A stretch of 64,000 nucleotides of DNA, taken from the NCBI RefSeq assembly GCF_003002065.1, contig NZ_PVZG01000020.1, forward strand, positions 51,589-115,588, read 5' to 3'. Under the pieces are notes generated by a model that was given only the letters and a program-made list of their open reading frames with translations, made no database searches and had not been told where the DNA came from. Shown in pieces: positions 9,801 through 17,263 of the stretch; position 1 is the first letter of the stretch, and each line of letters starts with the position of its first letter. Position numbers and translations under genes: made by a program. This stretch comes from Pseudosporangium ferrugineum. GTDB lineage: Bacteria; Actinomycetota; Actinomycetes; Mycobacteriales; Micromonosporaceae.

Positions 9801-11515
9801 CCGGCCCACTGCGTGCCCTGGCCCGGGTAGACGAACACCACCCGGCCGGGGTCACCGGCGGCCAGACCCTGACTCGGGCGCCGTTTCCCGGGTTCGTCGT
9901 CGCCGCCGCCCGGCAGCAGGGCCGTCAGGCCCCGGTCGAGTTCCGCGCGATCGTCGCCGACGATGACCGCGCGGTGCTCGAACCTCGCCTTGGCGGCAAG
10001 GGAGTGCGCGATGTCGGCCGGCTCGGCCTCGACGTGCCGGAGCCGGGCGGCCTGGGCCTGGAGCGCGGCCTCGGACCGTGCCGACAGCACCCAGACGACG
10101 GGGGTCTGCGACGGAGGCGCGGGCTGCTGTTCCTCGACCGGGGGCCCTTCGAGGACGAGGTGCGCGTTGGTGCCGGAGATGCCGAACGCGGACACGGCGG
10201 CCCGGCGCGGACGCCCGGCGTCGGGCCAGGGCCGCTCGCCGGTCAGCAGCTCGATGGCCCCGGCGCTCCAGTCGACGCGCGGCGAGGGCGCGTCGATGTG
10301 CAGGCTCCGCGGGAGCACCCCGTGCCGCATGGCCTGGGTCATCTTGATGACGCCGGCGACGCCGGCGGCGGCCTGGGTGTGGCCGATGTTGGACTTGACG
10401 GAACCCAGGAACAGCGGGGTGCCGCGATCCTGACCGTACGTGGCCAGCAGCGCGGCCGCCTCGATCGGGTCGCCGAGGGTGGTGCCGGTCCCGTGCGCCT
10501 CGACGGCGTCGATGTCCGCGGTGGTCAGCCCGGCGTCGGCCAGCGCCTGCCGGATGACCTGTTGCTGGGCGAGGCCGTTGGGCGCGGTGAGGCCGTTGGA
10601 GGCGCCGTCCTGGTTGACGGCCGAGCCGCGGATCAGGGCGAGGACGGGGTGGCCGTTGCGGCGCGCGTCGGAGAGCCGTTCCAGCACCAGCATCCCGGCG
10701 CCCTCGCCCAGCCCCACGCCGTCCGCGGCGGCCGCGAACGCCTTGCAGCGGCCGTCCGGCGCGACGCCGCGCTGCCGGCTGAACTCCACGAAGGCGGTGG
10801 GGGTGAACATCATCGTGACGCCGCCGGCGAGGGCCAGGGAGCACTCGCCGCGGCGCAGGGACTGGGCGGCCAGGTGCGCGGCGGTCAGCGACGACGAGCA
10901 GGCGGTGTCGACGCTGACCGCCGGCCCTTCCAGGCCGAAGGTGTACGACAGCCGCCCGGACAGCACGGCGAACGTGTTGACGGTGCCCAGGTAGCCCTCG
11001 AGCTCCGGCGGCGCGCCGTGCAGCCGGCTGGCGTAGTCCTGGTACGTGGCCCCGACGAACACCCCGGACCGGCTGCCCCGCAACGAGAACGGGTCGATCC
11101 CGGCCCGCTCCAGGGCCTCCCACGCCGTCTCCAGCGCCACCCGGTGCTGCGGGTCCATCGCCAGCGCCTCGCGGGGCGAGATGCCGAAGAACTCCGCGTC
11201 GAAGTCGGCGGCGTCGTGCAGGAAGCCGCCCTCCCGGGAGTACGTCCGGCCGGCCCTGGCCGGGTCCGGGTCGTACAGGCCGGCCAGGTCCCAGCCGCGG
11301 TCGGCCGGGAAGCCGGACACGGCGTCGACCCCGTCGGCGGCGAGGCGCCACAGCTGCTCGGGCGTGGCCGCGCCGCCCGGGTAGCGGCAGGCCATGCCCA
11401 CGATCGCGATCGGCTCGCGGTGGGCCTCCTCCAGCTCGCGGACCCGTTCGCGGGTCCGGCGCAGGTCGGCCACGGCCCGGTTCAGGTAGTCGCGGAGCTT
11501 CTGTTCCTCAGGCAA
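6821..11515 (-). CDS. Modular type I polyketide synthase, KS-AT-KR-ACP
   Basis: A single complete extension module of 1,564 residues. Order: docking coiled coil (1-30), KS (34-455, Cys206, His in VEAHGTGT and KSNIGH), AT (555-860, GHSQG Ser651), KR (1145-1320) and ACP (Ser1455 in GFDSL), then a C-terminal docking tail rich in acidic residues. The AT has RVDVVQ, usual for branched extenders, but FAGH at 752-755 in place of YASH. XAGH motifs are associated with ethylmalonyl-CoA or related larger extenders. The KR has an intact cofactor motif (TGGTGAAG), Trp1281 eight residues before Tyr1289 and no LDD motif. This fits an A-type KR, and Gln rather than His at the next diagnostic position suggests A1. 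The start is TTG, with GGAAGGTG nine bases upstream. The stop overlaps the next PKS start. Confidence 0.95.
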   Translation of the reverse strand: MPEEQKLRDYLNRAVADLRRTRERVRELEEAHREPIAIVGMACRYPGGAATPEQLWRLAADGVDAVSGFPADRGWDLAGLYDPDPARAGRTYSREGGFLHDAADFDAEFFGISPREALAMDPQHRVALETAWEALERAGIDPFSLRGSRSGVFVGATYQDYASRLHGAPPELEGYLGTVNTFAVLSGRLSYTFGLEGPAVSVDTACSSSLTAAHLAAQSLRRGECSLALAGGVTMMFTPTAFVEFSRQRGVAPDGRCKAFAAAADGVGLGEGAGMLVLERLSDARRNGHPVLALIRGSAVNQDGASNGLTAPNGLAQQQVIRQALADAGLTTADIDAVEAHGTGTTLGDPIEAAALLATYGQDRGTPLFLGSVKSNIGHTQAAAGVAGVIKMTQAMRHGVLPRSLHIDAPSPRVDWSAGAIELLTGERPWPDAGRPRRAAVSAFGISGTNAHLVLEGPPVEEQQPAPPSQTPVVWVLSARSEAALQAQAARLRHVEAEPADIAHSLAAKARFEHRAVIVGDDRAELDRGLTALLPGGGDDEPGKRRPSQGLAAGDPGRVVFVYPGQGTQWAGMGRDLLESDEAFRAELGACDDALRPLTGWSVLDVIKGTDDAPSMDRVDVVQPVLFSMMAALTRVWDRLGVRPDAVVGHSQGEIAAAYVAGALSLPDAARIVALRSRALLALCGRGTMQTVLAPEEQVRGLSDRWDTGLWIAAVNGPASVTVTGDTDALDELNKALSRARLMRWQLPGVDFAGHSGQVEDLRAELAEVLAPVAPRAPRLPIFSTTDRRWIEGPAMDAGYWFRNLRETVWFRPAVEQLTGAGFGTFVEISPHPVMTVAIQQTAEALDRDVVAAGSLHRDTAGPRRMLTSAAELHVRGVAVTWPAPGRHVELPTYPFQRRRFFLEAAPPVTHAADERLWAAVERGDLAGELGLADDAPLSAALPRLASWRAGSTVDGWRYRVDWQALADRTAPAPGTVLLVSGPGTDAGDVRRALAVHGSRVVDLELADVTDREKVAAAVSGTEADAVVSALALGDDGLTGTLTLAQALGDAGVGGPLWCLTRGMATRPEQAQVWGLGRVIGLEHPDRWGGLIDLPAHLDDTAAGRLAAVFSGTEDQVAIRPSGTFARRLRRAPLPADRATDAWQPRGTVLVTGGTGAAGANVARWLVRDGAEHVVLTSRRGPDAPGAAELLAELGPAVHITACDVSDRDQLAALLAGLPGELTAVVHAAGIGEVATVDGTTPATVAATLAAKAAGATHLDDLLGDRRLDAFVLFSSLSSVWGAGGQGAYAAANAHLDALAENRRARGLAATSVAWGSWGGGGMAAAPGMREQLDAIGLPPMDPELNVLALRQAVALGETCVAVADVRWDRFAPSFTARRPSPLLSEIPEATRAIDGTPGEATDPGLRERLAALPAGDRLRTVLALVRDQAAAVLGHGSPDEVRADQAFRDVGFDSLTAVELRNRLTAATGLRLPVTVAFDHATPSRLAEHLVSELGDGPADLLQELDRLQATMAAAEPGPETRIEVAARLRALLRTLDDGSSADDDLTADEDVFDVLSKEFGIS
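10320..10426. repeat. 107-bp perfect direct repeat, copy in the KS of the next protein
   Basis: Partner of 12273-12379 in the same orientation. The surrounding KS genes are similar but not identical, so the exact tract suggests recent recombination or gene conversion between KS domains. Confidence 0.9.
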
Positions 11516-11536
11516 GGCGGGTCACCTTCCGGCGGG

Positions 11537-14500
11537 TCACGGCGAGCCGAGCTCGCGGTCGAGGAGTGCGAACATCTCCTCGTTGCTGACGGAGTCGAGG
11601 TCGTCGGTGGTGTCCGGCCCGAGCCGGCGCAGCAGGGTGCGCAACCGGCCGGCCAGCGCGACGCGGGACTCGTCGTCCAGCGTGTCCAGCGACCGTTCCA
11701 GCTGGGCGAGATCGTCGCGCCGGCCGAACTCGCCGGCGATGTGCCCGGCCAGCGCCATCGGCGTCGGGAAGTCGAACACCAGCGTGTCCGGCAGGCGCAG
11801 CCCGGTGGCGGCCCGCAGGCGCCTGCCGAACGTGGTCAGGCTCAGCGAGTCGAACCCGAGTTCGCGGAACGTCAGGTCCTCCGGCACCGCCCCGGCGTGC
11901 CCCAGGACGGTCGCCACCTCGGTGCGGACCAGGTTCCGCAGCACCCGGCCGCGGTCCTCGTCCGGCATCGCGGCCAGCCGGTCGGCCAGCGACCGGTCCG
12001 GTTCGGACGGCCCGGATTCCGTGTCGTCCGGCCAGAACCGGGTGTGCTGGAACCGGTGCGTCGGCCCCGGCGGCGCGGGGACCTCCTCGGCCGGCGGCTC
12101 TTCGAGGATGAGGTGGGCGTTGGTGCCGGAGATGCCGAACGAGGACACGCCCGCGCGCCGCGGCCGGTCGTCCGCCGGCCAGGGCACGGAGTCGGTGAGC
12201 AGCTCCACCGACCCGGCCGTCCAGTCGACCCGGGACGAGGGCCGGTCGACGTGCAGGGTCCGGGGCAGGGTGCCGTGCCGCATGGCCTGGGTCATCTTGA
12301 TGACGCCGGCGACGCCGGCGGCGGCCTGGGTGTGGCCGATGTTGGACTTGACGGAACCCAGGAACAGCGGGGTGCCGCGCTTCTGACCGTACGTGGCCAG
12401 CAGCGCCTCCGCCTCGATCGGGTCGCCGAGCGTGGTGCCGGTGCCGTGCGCCTCGACCGCGTCCACATCGGACGGTTCCAGGCCGGCGTTCGCCAGGGCC
12501 TGGCGGATCAGCTGTTGCTGGGCGAGGCCGTTGGGTGCGGTGAGTCCGTTGGAGGCACCGTCCTGGTTGATGGCGGAGCCGCGGATCAGGGCGTGGATCG
12601 GGTGCCCGTTGCGGCGGGCGTCGGAAGCCCGTTCCAGCACGAGGAAGCCGACGCCCTCGCCCCACGACGTGCCGTCGGCGGAGTCGGCGAACGACTTGAT
12701 GCGGCCGTCGGCGGCGAGGCCGCGCTGGCGGCTGAACGCGACGAACGGCTCCGGCGTGGCCATCACGGTGACGCCGCCGGCCAGCGCCAGGGGGCATTCG
12801 CCGCGGCGCAGCGACTGGGCGGCCAGGTGGATGGCGACCAGGGACGACGAGCAGGCGGTGTCGACGCTGAGCGCCGGCCCCTCCAGGCCGTAGGTGTACG
12901 CCACCCGCCCCGACAACATGCTGCCCGTGGTCAGGTACCCGACGGCCTCGGGCTGCTGCCTGAGCAGCTCCGCGTAGTCGTTGCGGTCGGTGCCGACGAA
13001 CACGCCGGTCCGGCTGCCGCGCACCGAGGCCGGGTCGATGCCGGCCCGCTCGAACGCCTCCCAGGTGGTCTCCAGCACCAGCCGCTGCTGCGGGTCCATG
13101 GTCAGCGCCTCGCGGGGCGGGATGCCGAAGAACTCCGCGTCGAATCCCGCCACGTCGGCGAGGAAGCCGCCGGACCGGGAGTAGGACGTGTGCGGATGGT
13201 CCGGGTCCGGGTCGTACAGCGCGGCCAGGTCCCAGCCGCGGTCGGCGGGGAACTCGGAGATGGCGTCCACGCCGTCGGCCACCACCCGCCACAGGTCCTC
13301 GGGCGAGCCGATGCCGCCGGGGTAGCGGCAGCTCATGGCGACGATGGCGATGTCGTCCCCGTCCTCGGCGGCCTCGTCGACCGGTGCCTGCCCGGTGGCG
13401 GCCGGGGCGCCGAGGAACTCGGCCAGGGCGGTCGCCGTCGGGTGGCTGTACAGCGTCGTCACCGGCACCTGCTCGCCGGTCGCCTCGGTGAGCGACTCGG
13501 CCAGCATCAGCAGCGCGATGGAGTCGAAGCCGAGATCCTTGAAGGCCTGGTCCGGGGGCACCTCGTCGACGGAGTCGTAGCCGAGCACCTCGGCGATCCC
13601 GGTCAACACCAGGACGAGCAGATCTTCCCGTACGGAATCAGCGGGGGTTTCCGGGGTTGACGTCGCGGTCGTCCCGGCGCTCGGGGGAGCGGGCGGGGCG
13701 TCGGACTCCAGCCAGAAGCGCCGGTGCTGGAACGCGTACGTCGGCAGCGGCACGATCCGGCCCGGCAGCAGCGAGCGCCAGCCGACCTCCACGCCGCGCA
13801 CGTGCAGCTCGCCCACCGCGGTGAGCATGGACCGCACCTCGGGCTGGTGTCTGGTCGAGATCGCCACGACGGACGGCGAACCGGACGGCAGACCCGCCTG
13901 GGCCATCGCCGCGAGCACGCCCGCCGGGCCGATCTCGACGAAGTCGGAGACGCCCTCGGCATGCAGCCGGCGGACGCAGTCGTGGAACCGCACCGTCTCC
14001 CGGGCGTGCCGGACCCAGTAGCCGGCGTCGAAGGCCGCCACGGGCTCGCCGGTCAGGGCGGAGACGAACGGGATCCGGGGCTCGTGGAACTCGATCCGCC
14101 CGGCGACGTCCCGGAACTCGGCGAGCATCGGCTCCATGCGGGCCGAGTGGAACGCGTGGCTGACGTCGAGCCGCCGGGACCTCTCCGGCCGCAGGTCGCC
14201 GACCACCGCGGTCACCGCGTCCTCGTCGCCGGAGAGGACCACCGCGTCGGGCCCGTTCACGGCCGCGATGTCGACGCCCTCGCGCAGCAGCCGGCGAACC
14301 TCCCTCTCCCGCGCCTGCACGGCCACCATGGCGCCGCCCGGGGGCAGCGCCTGCATCAGCCGGCCGCGCGCGGTCACCAGCTTCGCCGCGTCCGGCAGGG
14401 ACAGCACGCCGGCCACGTGCGCCGCGGCCAGCTCGCCGATGGAGTGCCCGGCCACGAACTCGGGCGCCACGCCCCAGTGCTCCAGCAGCCGGAAGGCCGC

Positions 14501-16606
14501 CACCTGGAAGGCGAACAGCGCCGGCTGGGTGTACTGCGTCCGGTCGAGGCCGCCGGGTGCGGACAGCACGTCCCGGACCGCCGGATCCAGGTGCCGGCAG
14601 ACCTCGTCGAAGGCGTCCCGGAACACGTCGAACCGCTCGCACAGCTCGAGGCCCATCCCCGGGCGCTGCGATCCCTGCCCGCTGAACAGGAAGGCCACCC
14701 GCCGGTCCGCGCCGGCCACCCCGCGCGCCGCCGGCCTGCCCTCCAGGCCCCGCAGCAGCCCGTCCCGGTCGGCGGCGAGCACCACCGACCGGTGTTCGAG
14801 GGCGGACCTGCCGGCGGCCAGCGACAGCGCGACGTCGTCCAGCCGCAGGTCCGGGTGAGCACGCAGGTGGGCGGCGAGCCGGTCGGCCTGCGCCGTCAGC
14901 GCCGCCTTCGAGCGGGCCGACAGCACGAACGGCCGCAGCACCCCGCTCTCGGGGGCCGGGGGAACCGGGTCGGCGGCGGCCGGGGCCTCCTCCACGATCA
15001 CGTGGGCGTTGGTGCCGCTCACGCCGAAGGCCGACACGCCGATCCGCCGCGGCGTCTCCCCGCGCGGCCAGGGCCTCGCCTCGGTCAGCAGCCGCACCGT
15101 GCCGGCCGACCAGTCCACGTGCGGGGACGGCGCGTCCACGTGCAGGGTCGGGGGGAGCGTCTCGTGGCGCAGCGCCAGCACCGACTTCACCAGCCCGGCC
15201 ACCCCGGCCGCCGCCTGGGCGTGACCGATGTTCGACTTCAGCGAGCCCAGCCAGAGCGGCTCCTTCCGGTCCCGGCCGTACGTGGCGATCAGCGCCTGCG
15301 CCTCGATCGGATCGCCGAGCGAGGTGCCCGTGCCGTGCGCCTCGACCGCGTCGACGTCGGCCGGGGCGAGGCCCGCGTCGCCGAGCGCCCGCCGGATCAC
15401 CCGCTGCTGGGAGGGGCCGTTCGGCGCGGTCAGGCCGTTGGACGCGCCGTCCTGGTTGACCGCGGAGCCCCTGATCACCGCCAGCACCCGGTGACCGTTG
15501 CGCCGCGCGTCCGACAGCCGCTCCAGCAGCAGCATGCCCGCGCCCTCGCCCCAGCCGGTGCCGTCCGCCGCCGCCGCGAACGACTTGCAGCGGCCGTCCG
15601 GGGCCAGTCCCCGCTTGCGGCTGAATTCGACGAATACGCCCGGACTCGCCATCACCGTGGCGCCGCCGGCCAGCGCCAGCGCGCATTCCCCGCGACGCAG
15701 TGCCTGGGCCGCGAGATGCGTCGACACCAATGAGGACGAGCAGGCGGTGTCCAATGTCAGGGCGGGTCCGGTCAGCCCGAGGGAATACGCGATCCGCCCG
15801 GAAACGACGCTCGTGAGGGAACCGGTGAGCGCATATCCCTCGACCTGCTTCGGTGCCCGTTCCAATCCGCGCTGATAATCCTGATAGGCGATTCCGGTGA
15901 ACACGCCGGTGTCGCTTTCCCGGAGCTCCGCCGGATCGATGCCGGCGTCCTCGATCGCTTCCCAGGCGATTTCCAGCAGCAGTCGCTGCTGCGGATCCAT
16001 CGCCAGCGCCTCGCGCGGCGCGATCCCGAAGAATTCCGCGTCGAATCCGGCGACGTCCCGCAGGAAGCCACCCCGGTTCGTGATCGAGGTGCCGGAGGCG
16101 GCCGGGTCGGTGTCGTGCAGCCCCGGATCCCAGCCGCGGTCGTCCGGGAAGCCGCTCACGGCGTCGACGCCCTCGGAGAGCAGCTTCCACAGGTCAGCGG
16201 GGGATTCCACGCCGCCGGGCAACCGGCAGGCCATGCCCACGATCGCGACCGGCTCGCCGCCGGCCGACGGCTGCGGGGTCGCCTGGGACGGTGCCGCGGC
16301 GTCCGCGCCGCCGCCGAGCAGACCGAGGAGGTATTCCACCATGGCCCGGGGATGCGGGTAGTCGAAAAGCACCGTGGCCGGCAGGCTCAGGCCCAGCTCC
16401 GCCCCCAGTTCCTCCCGGAAGCGGGCGGCCCGGTCGCGGCTGATGCCCATCCGCCGGAAAGGGACCGTGAGGCCGAAGGATTCCGATCCGACATGACGCC
16501 GCAACACGTCCGTCATGAAACGGCGGCGCTCCGCGCTCGGCATCCGTTCCAGCCGAGCCTGCGTGGACCACTCGTCGTCGACCATGCAGTCACAAACCCT
16601 TTTCAT
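11537..16606 (-). CDS. First polyketide synthase of the cluster end: degenerate ACP-KS-AT-ACP-KS-ACP, second AT missing
   Basis: A 1,689-residue PKS transcribed first in this run. Residues 40-96 are an ACP-like fold in which the phosphopantetheine Ser is replaced (GISRD where GFDSL is usual). KS1 (118-540, Cys289) and AT (635-905, GHSIG Ser721, HAFH at 817-820, predicting malonyl-CoA) follow, then ACP1 (Ser1029). KS2 (1086-1500, Cys1252) is followed within about 20 residues by a short RFQHTRFW remnant of the post-AT linker and ACP2 (Ser1587), so the second module has no AT. No KR, DH or ER is present. A docking tail spans 1630-1689. The start is either ATG 16606 or ATG 16585, the latter with AAAAGGG nine bases upstream. 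Only 21 bases separate its stop from the next start. It could be a starter-processing protein, which is inference. Confidence 0.93.
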   Translation of the reverse strand: MKRVCDCMVDDEWSTQARLERMPSAERRRFMTDVLRRHVGSESFGLTVPFRRMGISRDRAARFREELGAELGLSLPATVLFDYPHPRAMVEYLLGLLGGGADAAAPSQATPQPSAGGEPVAIVGMACRLPGGVESPADLWKLLSEGVDAVSGFPDDRGWDPGLHDTDPAASGTSITNRGGFLRDVAGFDAEFFGIAPREALAMDPQQRLLLEIAWEAIEDAGIDPAELRESDTGVFTGIAYQDYQRGLERAPKQVEGYALTGSLTSVVSGRIAYSLGLTGPALTLDTACSSSLVSTHLAAQALRRGECALALAGGATVMASPGVFVEFSRKRGLAPDGRCKSFAAAADGTGWGEGAGMLLLERLSDARRNGHRVLAVIRGSAVNQDGASNGLTAPNGPSQQRVIRRALGDAGLAPADVDAVEAHGTGTSLGDPIEAQALIATYGRDRKEPLWLGSLKSNIGHAQAAAGVAGLVKSVLALRHETLPPTLHVDAPSPHVDWSAGTVRLLTEARPWPRGETPRRIGVSAFGVSGTNAHVIVEEAPAAADPVPPAPESGVLRPFVLSARSKAALTAQADRLAAHLRAHPDLRLDDVALSLAAGRSALEHRSVVLAADRDGLLRGLEGRPAARGVAGADRRVAFLFSGQGSQRPGMGLELCERFDVFRDAFDEVCRHLDPAVRDVLSAPGGLDRTQYTQPALFAFQVAAFRLLEHWGVAPEFVAGHSIGELAAAHVAGVLSLPDAAKLVTARGRLMQALPPGGAMVAVQAREREVRRLLREGVDIAAVNGPDAVVLSGDEDAVTAVVGDLRPERSRRLDVSHAFHSARMEPMLAEFRDVAGRIEFHEPRIPFVSALTGEPVAAFDAGYWVRHARETVRFHDCVRRLHAEGVSDFVEIGPAGVLAAMAQAGLPSGSPSVVAISTRHQPEVRSMLTAVGELHVRGVEVGWRSLLPGRIVPLPTYAFQHRRFWLESDAPPAPPSAGTTATSTPETPADSVREDLLVLVLTGIAEVLGYDSVDEVPPDQAFKDLGFDSIALLMLAESLTEATGEQVPVTTLYSHPTATALAEFLGAPAATGQAPVDEAAEDGDDIAIVAMSCRYPGGIGSPEDLWRVVADGVDAISEFPADRGWDLAALYDPDPDHPHTSYSRSGGFLADVAGFDAEFFGIPPREALTMDPQQRLVLETTWEAFERAGIDPASVRGSRTGVFVGTDRNDYAELLRQQPEAVGYLTTGSMLSGRVAYTYGLEGPALSVDTACSSSLVAIHLAAQSLRRGECPLALAGGVTVMATPEPFVAFSRQRGLAADGRIKSFADSADGTSWGEGVGFLVLERASDARRNGHPIHALIRGSAINQDGASNGLTAPNGLAQQQLIRQALANAGLEPSDVDAVEAHGTGTTLGDPIEAEALLATYGQKRGTPLFLGSVKSNIGHTQAAAGVAGVIKMTQAMRHGTLPRTLHVDRPSSRVDWTAGSVELLTDSVPWPADDRPRRAGVSSFGISGTNAHLILEEPPAEEVPAPPGPTHRFQHTRFWPDDTESGPSEPDRSLADRLAAMPDEDRGRVLRNLVRTEVATVLGHAGAVPEDLTFRELGFDSLSLTTFGRRLRAATGLRLPDTLVFDFPTPMALAGHIAGEFGRRDDLAQLERSLDTLDDESRVALAGRLRTLLRRLGPDTTDDLDSVSNEEMFALLDRELGSP
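12273..12379. repeat. 107-bp perfect direct repeat, copy in KS2
   Basis: This stretch is identical base for base to 10320-10426. It encodes the KS segment around the KSNIGH motif and the preceding loop. Flanking bases differ at both ends (C/G on the left, C/A on the right). Confidence 0.9.
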
Positions 16607-16630
16607 GAGTCACCGGACTTGGCGGCTCAA

Positions 16631-16660
16631 AGAATGCATCCCGGGCTGACCGGGGAGCAA
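16631..16660 (-). promoter_or_regulatory. Candidate promoter for the PKS operon
   Basis: Read on the minus strand, TTGCTC (16660-16655) and CATTCT (16636-16631) are separated by 18 bases. Transcription would begin near 16624, giving a leader of about 18 bases to ATG 16606 or 39 bases to ATG 16585. The prediction rests on consensus only. Confidence 0.35.
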
Positions 16661-16729
16661 CGGGTTCGTGAACGGTGGTGTCTCATGTGTACCGCCGGGC
16701 CGGGTTGTGTTCCCTGCCGGGCCGCGAAG

Positions 16730-16758
16730 TTGAAAGCCTTCGATGCCGCCGCTAAGAT
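16730..16758 (+). promoter_or_regulatory. Orphan sigma70-like promoter pointing away from the PKS
   Basis: TTGAAA (16730-16735), a 17-base spacer and TAAGAT (16753-16758) form the closest match to a housekeeping promoter I found in the window. No plus-strand gene begins downstream. A transcript would start near 16765 and run into the 16783-16834 hairpin, then antisense to the ABM gene. Confidence 0.35.
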
Positions 16759-16782
16759 TCGCCCTTTCAGCCTTGCCCGCGC

Positions 16783-16834
16783 GGCACGGCGGGCACGACG
16801 GCGCGCCCCGGGGGGTGAGCGGTGCCGCCGTGCC
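16783..16834. terminator. GC-rich inverted repeat, possible terminator or RNA hairpin
   Basis: GGCACGGCGG (16783-16792) pairs perfectly with CCGCCGTGCC (16825-16834) across a 32-base loop. It lies just beyond the stop of the ABM gene and has no T tract. It could end that gene's transcript or be part of a small RNA from the orphan promoter. Confidence 0.35.
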
Positions 16835-16855
16835 CGGTCGGTGGGCCGTGACCCG

Positions 16856-17152
16856 TCAGGCGGCCTTGGCGCCCAGCAGGTCGACCTTGGTGATGACCGG
16901 TGCCGAGCTCAGCATCGTCTCCGCCGAGCCCATCAGCGCGGCGGCGATCCTGCCCTCGAGGTGGCTCTGCCGGCCCTGCTCGTCGTCGAAGGTGTCGAAC
17001 ACCCCGAACGTCGTCGCGTCCTGCCGGAACGAGTACCACGTCACGGTGCCGGGCTCGGCCTCGGCCAGCTCCACCGCGCCGCGCAGCATCGCCTCGACCT
17101 CGTCGGCGTGCTCCGGCTTGGCCTCGATGTGCGCCAGCAGACCGATCTTCAT
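16856..17152 (-). CDS. Antibiotic biosynthesis monooxygenase (ABM) family protein
   Basis: A 98-residue cytosolic protein of the dimeric alpha/beta ferredoxin-like ABM superfamily, whose members include cofactor-independent oxygenases and stress-related quinol monooxygenases. The sequence shows an early MKIGLLAHIEAKPEHADEV strand-helix and a central TVTWYSFRQD strand. A FGVFDTFDDEQGRQSHL segment typical of the family follows. The start at 17152 has GGGAG five bases upstream. It is divergent from the GlxA-type regulator 111 bases away, which is a likely controller. Its position next to the PKS might suggest tailoring, but the pairing with GlxA equally fits a general stress or carbonyl-detoxifying role. 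Confidence 0.75.
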   Translation of the reverse strand: MKIGLLAHIEAKPEHADEVEAMLRGAVELAEAEPGTVTWYSFRQDATTFGVFDTFDDEQGRQSHLEGRIAAALMGSAETMLSSAPVITKVDLLGAKAA

Positions 17153-17224
17153 GGTGTCTCCCTGTCGGACAACCGCCGGCTCGTTCCGGCTTGAGAAAGA
17201 ACCTATGGCGTCCCGATCTCCGGC

Positions 17225-17256
17225 ATCAGTGGCGGAAGCGCCATCCCTGATAGCGT
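17225..17256 (+). promoter_or_regulatory. Imperfect palindrome and leaderless promoter of the GlxA-type gene
   Basis: ATCA (17225-17228) and TGGCG (17230-17234) mirror CGCCA (17239-17243) and TGAT (17248-17251). This is a plausible operator between divergent genes. TAGCGT (17251-17256) ends seven bases before the ATG, the spacing of an actinobacterial leaderless promoter. Confidence 0.4.
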
Positions 17257-17263
17257 TTCCGAC

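Noticed and set aside
1..16606. DH, ER or TE domains in the PKS proteins
   Set aside because: I looked for the HxxxGxxxxP dehydratase motif, an enoylreductase nucleotide motif and a GxSxG thioesterase at protein ends and saw none. A TE may lie beyond the left edge.
16856..17152. Assigning the ABM protein as a PKS tailoring enzyme
   Set aside because: It is divergent from and adjacent to a GlxA regulator, separated from the PKS by a hairpin and 250 bases, and the family is often unrelated to antibiotic synthesis.
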